A DNA stretch of 64,000 nt. Origin: Microbacterium sp. BLY (lineage in GTDB: Bacteria > Actinomycetota > Actinomycetes > Actinomycetales > Microbacteriaceae). Positions 60,660-64,000 of this stretch are shown here, piece by piece. The notes beneath the pieces were generated by a model. The model saw only the letters and a list, made by a program, of their open reading frames with translations, was not told the DNA's origin and ran no database searches. The translations under genes and the position numbers were made by a program. Numbering within the stretch: the first letter of the stretch is position 1; each line of letters begins with the position of its first letter. Location of the stretch: contig NZ_JAGKSR010000001.1 of the NCBI RefSeq assembly GCF_017939615.1, positions 2,046,001 through 2,110,000 of the forward strand, in the 5' to 3' direction.

Positions 60660-62333
60660 ATGGGCGCAGCTCGCAGACCGGCCTGGCTCCTGAGCACCCT
60701 GGACGGCTACCACCGGGCCTGGATCGTGCGGGACGTCCTGGCCGGCCTCTCCGCGGGGGCCGTCGTGGTCCCGCAGGCCATGGCGTACGCGACGATCGCG
60801 AACCTACCCGTGCAGGTCGGCCTGTACACGTGCATCGTCCCGATGCTGGTCTACGCGCTCCTGGGGGGCAGCAGGGCGATGAGCGTGTCGACCACGTCCA
60901 CCATCGCCACCCTCACCGCCACGACCCTGGTCTCGGCCGGAGTCGCCGCGGGGTCGGACGACGCGATCGGATCCCTCATGATGCTCACGCTCCTCGTCGG
61001 CGTGATCCTCTTGATCGCCCGCGCCTGCCGGCTCGGATCGCTCGTCGAGAACATCAGCGGGGCGACGGTCCTCGGGCTGAAGATCGGGGTCGGTGCGACG
61101 GTCGCCGTCGGGCAGCTCCCCAAGCTCCTGGGCGAGTCCGTCGACTTCTCGGGCCACGGCTTCTTCCGCTCGCTCGTCGCCGTCGGGACGGCCGTCGACA
61201 GCGTCAACGTGCCGACCGTCTTCCTCTCCGCCGGGTCCATCACGATCCTGCTCCTCCTCAAGCGATTCGCTCCGCGGGTTCCCGGCGCACTCGTCGTGGT
61301 GGCGGCAGGGATCCTGCTGGTCGGCGTCGGCGGGGTGGATGACCTCGGCGTCGACCTGATCGCGCCCGTGGCGAGCGGGCTCCCCGTGCCGGGCCTGCCC
61401 GATGCGTCGGACACGGTGGCCCTCGTGCCGGGAGCGCTCGCCATCGCCGTCATGGCGTTCCTCGAATCTGCCGCGGTCGCACGAAGCCTGCGCCGGGCGA
61501 CCGAGCCGCAGATCGACAGCGATCAGGAGCTCTTCGCGACCGGTGCCGCCAACACCATCGGTGCGTTCTTCTCTGCGCTGCCCGCGGCCGGGGGTTTCTC
61601 GCAGAGCGCCGTCAACCAGGGCGCCGGTTCCCGGTCCCAGCTCGCGACGATGACGACGGTGGTGCTCGCCGTCCTCGTCGCGCTGTTCCTCGCCCCGGTG
61701 CTCAGCCTCCTGCCGGAAGCCACGCTCGCGGCGATGGTCTTCACCGCCGTCCTCGGTCTCGTCGACATCCCGGAACTCGTGCGGTGGGCGCGGATCAGCC
61801 GGATGGACTTCTGGGTGGCTGCGGCGGTGGCGATGATCGGTCTGACTGCCGGGCTGCTCCCTGCGGTCGCGGTCGGGGTGGTGGTGACGCTGGTGCTCGT
61901 CCTGCGGGAGCTGAACATCCCCCGGGTCCGGGTGGTGGGGCGTCGCGGGAGTGTGCTCGGACTCGAGGTCGAGCGGGGGCTCTACACCGCGAACGCTCTC
62001 GCCAACGAGCGCCTCATCATCGACACCGTCGCGACGCAGGACCCTCCGGTGCACGCCGTCGTGCTGGGCATGCCACAGCAGGTGGTGATGTCCATCACTG
62101 TCCTGGACGCGCTCGAGTCTCTGGACGACGAGCTGGCGCAGCGGGGAGCGCGACTCCATCTCGCCGCTCTTCCGGTGCAGGCGACCCTGGTCGCCGCGCG
62201 GACCCCCTGGTACTCCGCGCTCGTCGCGGACGGTCGTGTACACCCGGACGTCGATGCCGGTCTCGCGGCTGCGGCTCCCGGCACCGGGCCGAACGGAGGC
62301 GTTCACCCGGGTGAAGTGCGCGGCGAGCCCTGA
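60660..62333 (+). CDS. SulP-family anion transporter with STAS domain
   Basis: A 557-residue protein. The SulP signature region PQAMAYATIANLPVQVGLYT lies in helix 1-2, followed by about ten membrane helices with GSITILLLLKRF and QELFATGAANTIGAFFSALP. A C-terminal STAS domain (~430-545) contains HAVVLGMPQQVVMSITVLDA. SulP proteins transport sulfate, bicarbonate or other anions; the anion here is not known. GGGAGGGAGC precedes the ATG, and the likely transcription start (TACGCT at 60628) gives a leader of about 19 bases. The last codons contain the second palindrome. Confidence 0.93.
   Translation: MGAARRPAWLLSTLDGYHRAWIVRDVLAGLSAGAVVVPQAMAYATIANLPVQVGLYTCIVPMLVYALLGGSRAMSVSTTSTIATLTATTLVSAGVAAGSDDAIGSLMMLTLLVGVILLIARACRLGSLVENISGATVLGLKIGVGATVAVGQLPKLLGESVDFSGHGFFRSLVAVGTAVDSVNVPTVFLSAGSITILLLLKRFAPRVPGALVVVAAGILLVGVGGVDDLGVDLIAPVASGLPVPGLPDASDTVALVPGALAIAVMAFLESAAVARSLRRATEPQIDSDQELFATGAANTIGAFFSALPAAGGFSQSAVNQGAGSRSQLATMTTVVLAVLVALFLAPVLSLLPEATLAAMVFTAVLGLVDIPELVRWARISRMDFWVAAAVAMIGLTAGLLPAVAVGVVVTLVLVLRELNIPRVRVVGRRGSVLGLEVERGLYTANALANERLIIDTVATQDPPVHAVVLGMPQQVVMSITVLDALESLDDELAQRGARLHLAALPVQATLVAARTPWYSALVADGRVHPDVDAGLAAAAPGTGPNGGVHPGEVRGEP
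62302..62315. promoter_or_regulatory. Palindrome, copy 2 (TTCACCCGGGTGAA)
   Basis: A perfect 14-base palindrome inside the last codons of sulP, about 40 bases before the -10-like TAGGCT (62353-62358) of the FUSC unit. It matches copy 1 at 13 of 14 bases. Confidence 0.45.
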
Positions 62334-62352
62334 CCCGGACGCAGGGGATGCC

Positions 62353-62358
62353 TAGGCT
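62353..62358 (+). promoter_or_regulatory. -10-like element of the FUSC unit
   Basis: TAGGCT lies 86 bases before the FUSC ATG and would give a leader of about 74 bases containing a 12-codon open frame. Confidence 0.35.
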
Positions 62359-62400
62359 GGCGCCACACCGCATCCGACCGCCGATCGAGACGGGGAGAAC

Positions 62401-62439
62401 ATGTCGAGCCGCAGCCACGGCAGGGGAACGAGGCGGTGA
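62401..62439 (+). CDS. Possible 12-residue leader peptide before the FUSC gene
   Basis: An ATG with GGGGAG three bases upstream opens MSSRSHGRGTRR and stops at a TGA that overlaps the FUSC ATG (TGATG). The peptide is Arg-rich. It would couple [11 protein letters not shown] to the FUSC gene. There is no evidence from conservation, so this could be chance. Confidence 0.25.
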   Translation: MSSRSHGRGTRR

Positions 62440-63419
62440 TGGCGGCGCGCGGGGGCTTGAGCTGGCGATGGTCGCAGTTCGGCCTCGGGGCTCTGTATGC
62501 CGCGCCGGCCCTCGGCGTCGCGCCGAACGCGCCCGCGGCCGCCCTGGCGCTGAGCATCGGTGTACTGCCCGCTGCCGCGATGGGACTGCCGCCGCGACGA
62601 CGCGGAAGGGTCGTGATCCCTCTCTTCGGTGCGGTGGTGGCGCTGGGACTCGTGTTCGGAGCGACGATCGCTCTCGTGCCCGTGGTGGCGGTCGTCGCCC
62701 TGGGCGGGATCTCGGTGCTCGCCGCCGGACTCGCCGCACACCGGCGGGCGGGCCGACTCACGCTGACGCTCTTCCTGCCCATGATGGGGATCGGCCTCAG
62801 TTTCCCCCTCTCGACGACGACGATGATGCTCGCCACGGCGATCCTGTGCGGCTCGATCTTCGCGTGGGCGGTCGGCCTCTTCTGGCCGGAGCAGCCGGAG
62901 AAGCCTCGCGTGGCGGCCACGGTACCGAAGGGGCGCGCGCTGTGGGGATACGGAGTGCTGCTCGGTGCCGCTGCGTCGACGGCGGCCGCGATCGGCTTCA
63001 CCGCTGGTCTGGAGCACGTCGGCTGGGCCACGGGGACGGTCCTGCTGGTGATGCGACCGGTCCGTGGACAGCTCGTGCGGCGGAGCGTGGGTCGCGCGGG
63101 CTCAGTGCTCGTCGGAGCGCTGGCAGCGACAGGGCTCGCCGTCCTGAGCCCGAACGGCGTCGTGATCGGGGTCGCGATCGCTCTGGCAGTCGGCGCGCTC
63201 TGCGCGACGCACGAGAGCCGCTGGTACGTGGCGCCGGCGTTCACCACCTTCCTCGTGCTCACCTTTCTCGTGACGACCTCGACCGTCTCGGCGTCTGATC
63301 GCTTGCTCGAACGCACGGCGGAAACGCTCCTGGGAGTCGCGATCGCGCTCTTCTTCGGGGCGTTCATCCCGACGCTTCTCGCGATGCGGCGACCGGGGAA
63401 GGCGACCGCCGCCGAGTGA
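62439..63419 (+). CDS. FUSC-family membrane protein (half-size)
   Basis: A 326-residue membrane protein. Two blocks of five or six helices are visible. The conserved FUSC/ArAE motif is MRPVRGQLVRRSVGRAGSVL in the second half (~residue 205), the RxxxRxxG pattern. Full-length FUSC proteins, such as AaeB, export aromatic acids and have about 650 residues with a large cytoplasmic domain; this is the half-size form. I start at the ATG after GAGG with a five-base spacer; a GTG one codon upstream is possible. The last residues (MRRPGKATAAE) are cytoplasmic. Confidence 0.85.
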   Translation: MAARGGLSWRWSQFGLGALYAAPALGVAPNAPAAALALSIGVLPAAAMGLPPRRRGRVVIPLFGAVVALGLVFGATIALVPVVAVVALGGISVLAAGLAAHRRAGRLTLTLFLPMMGIGLSFPLSTTTMMLATAILCGSIFAWAVGLFWPEQPEKPRVAATVPKGRALWGYGVLLGAAASTAAAIGFTAGLEHVGWATGTVLLVMRPVRGQLVRRSVGRAGSVLVGALAATGLAVLSPNGVVIGVAIALAVGALCATHESRWYVAPAFTTFLVLTFLVTTSTVSASDRLLERTAETLLGVAIALFFGAFIPTLLAMRRPGKATAAE

Positions 63420-63436
63420 GGAGCGTTTCGCCGCGT

Positions 63437-63487
63437 CCCCCTCTTGCGGGAGCGCTCCCTGCATGGGATGATCTGCCCGCGAGGGGG
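63437..63487 (+). terminator. Compound hairpin between the FUSC gene and the LuxR-type gene
   Basis: CCCCCTC-TT-GCGGG pairs with CCCGCGAGGGGG, and inside it GGGAGCGCTCCC (63448-63459) is its own palindrome. It could terminate FUSC transcription or be part of the leader of the next gene. Confidence 0.5.
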
Positions 63488-63491
63488 AGCA

Positions 63492-63515
63492 ATTTCGAAA
63501 TCGGAGGGTTTCGAA
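63492..63515 (+). promoter_or_regulatory. Repeated TTTCGAA elements before the LuxR-type gene
   Basis: ATTTCGAAAT (63492-63501) is a perfect palindrome, and TTTCGAA occurs again at 63509-63515, 16 bases later, overlapping the start codon. GGAGGG lies between them. Confidence 0.4.
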
Positions 63516-64000
63516 TGCTTGAAGGTGCGTACGATGCGGGCGGGGGCGACGGCTCTGAACCCGCCTCCGTCAACGGTGACATCCGGCGGGAGCGGCTGCT
63601 CTCGAAATTGGCGGCCGCGATGGACGGTGCGTGGACGCTCACCCTCGTCAGTGCCCCCGCAGGTTCCGGTAAGACGAGGCTGCTCGCCCACTGGGCGGCG
63701 GACCTCCGGTCGGCACCGGGCATCGACGTGGTGTGGGTCTCCCTGGAGCGCGGCGAGGCCGGCCTTCCCGTCCTTCGCGAGGCTCTGCGGAAGACTGCCG
63801 ATCCGGCGCTGCGCAGAGCCATCGACTCCGCGACGCCCGAGAACTCGGTCGTCGGTGCCAGAGCGCTCGCGCGGGCGGTCCGGGAGGCGAGAAAGCGGAT
63901 CGTCATCATCATCGATGACGTGCACCGTGCCGAGGACGGCGAGAGCGCGCGGATGATCTCGGCGTTCGTGGACACCGTGCCGGGGAACGCTCATGTCGTC
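63515..64000 (+). CDS. MalT/LuxR-type large ATP-binding regulator, N-terminal part (cut by window edge)
   Basis: The first 162 residues are visible. The N-terminus has the DIRRERLLSKLAAAMDG lead-in of STAND/MalT proteins. Walker A is LVSAPAGSGKTRLLAHWAAD (near residue 50), and Walker B is RIVIIIDDVHRAEDG. The rest, presumably a helical domain and a C-terminal LuxR helix-turn-helix, lies outside the window, so the LuxR label is inference from the family. The likely start is the ATG after GGAGGG at a seven-base spacing. Such regulators often control nearby operons, which are not visible here. Confidence 0.82.
   Translation, partial: MLEGAYDAGGGDGSEPASVNGDIRRERLLSKLAAAMDGAWTLTLVSAPAGSGKTRLLAHWAADLRSAPGIDVVWVSLERGEAGLPVLREALRKTADPALRRAIDSATPENSVVGARALARAVREARKRIVIIIDDVHRAEDGESARMISAFVDTVPGNAHVV

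Overview
The window is high-GC DNA from an actinobacterium. Gene content (MtrA-MtrB-LpqB, WhiB1, the SigH/RshA pair, PdtaS, Kgd, GuaB1, Eis, DinB2) and gene order fit Actinomycetota. The small tight operons and many accessory proteins look like Microbacteriaceae, most likely Microbacterium; the genus is my inference, not proven by a marker. Coding density is very high: no stretch over 300 bases lacks a gene. I found no tRNA, rRNA, CRISPR array, insertion sequence or prophage.

Layout. Bases 1-2574 (minus) hold a coupled trio: a membrane protein, DUF4129 and DUF4350. Bases 2670-8282 (plus) carry mtrA-mtrB-lpqB-comF-hpf. Bases 8344-9669 (minus) encode a coiled-coil, Gly-rich-tailed protein that is a cytosolic paralogue of the TPM protein at 53866-55899. 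Then come a PadR regulator, secA and an alanine-type aminotransferase. Bases 14549-17982 are an unusual module: an SAF-domain membrane protein, a TadZ/ParA-like ATPase without a P-loop lysine, a BldC-like HTH protein, a protein made of two Sm-like repeats, and an Rv3235-family protein. Three exact DnaA boxes lie in its two divergent promoter regions. pdtaS, whiB1, bcp, rsgA, aroA, sigH-rshA and an Eis-type acetyltransferase follow. From mtrA to rshA the set of genes matches the M. tuberculosis Rv3246c-Rv3219 region as I remember it.

From 25694 to 43840 the genes are mostly metabolic: kgd, guaB1, two CorC-like proteins, an OYE reductase, nnrD, a membrane mannosyltransferase-like protein, a thiamine-binding protein, an MFS exporter, a NUDIX hydrolase, metX, metY, an SDR, ung and a GNAT. 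Bases 43928-48854 are a complete peptide/nickel-type ABC importer operon. Then come a hydrolase, an AhpD-like/phosphatase/iron-box SIP cluster, an HExxH protein plus arginase-family pair, and a PspA-TPM pair. The right end has DUF3097, trmB, a CPBP-like protein, dinB2, ridA, a SHOCT protein, sulP, a FUSC protein and the start of a MalT/LuxR-type regulator.

Regulation. At least 17 genes have a TANNNT hexamer exactly 6-7 bases before the start codon, the layout expected of leaderless mRNAs. It occurs on both strands, and twice the stop codon of the preceding gene forms the first bases of the hexamer. Strong hairpin terminators close most convergent or tandem units.
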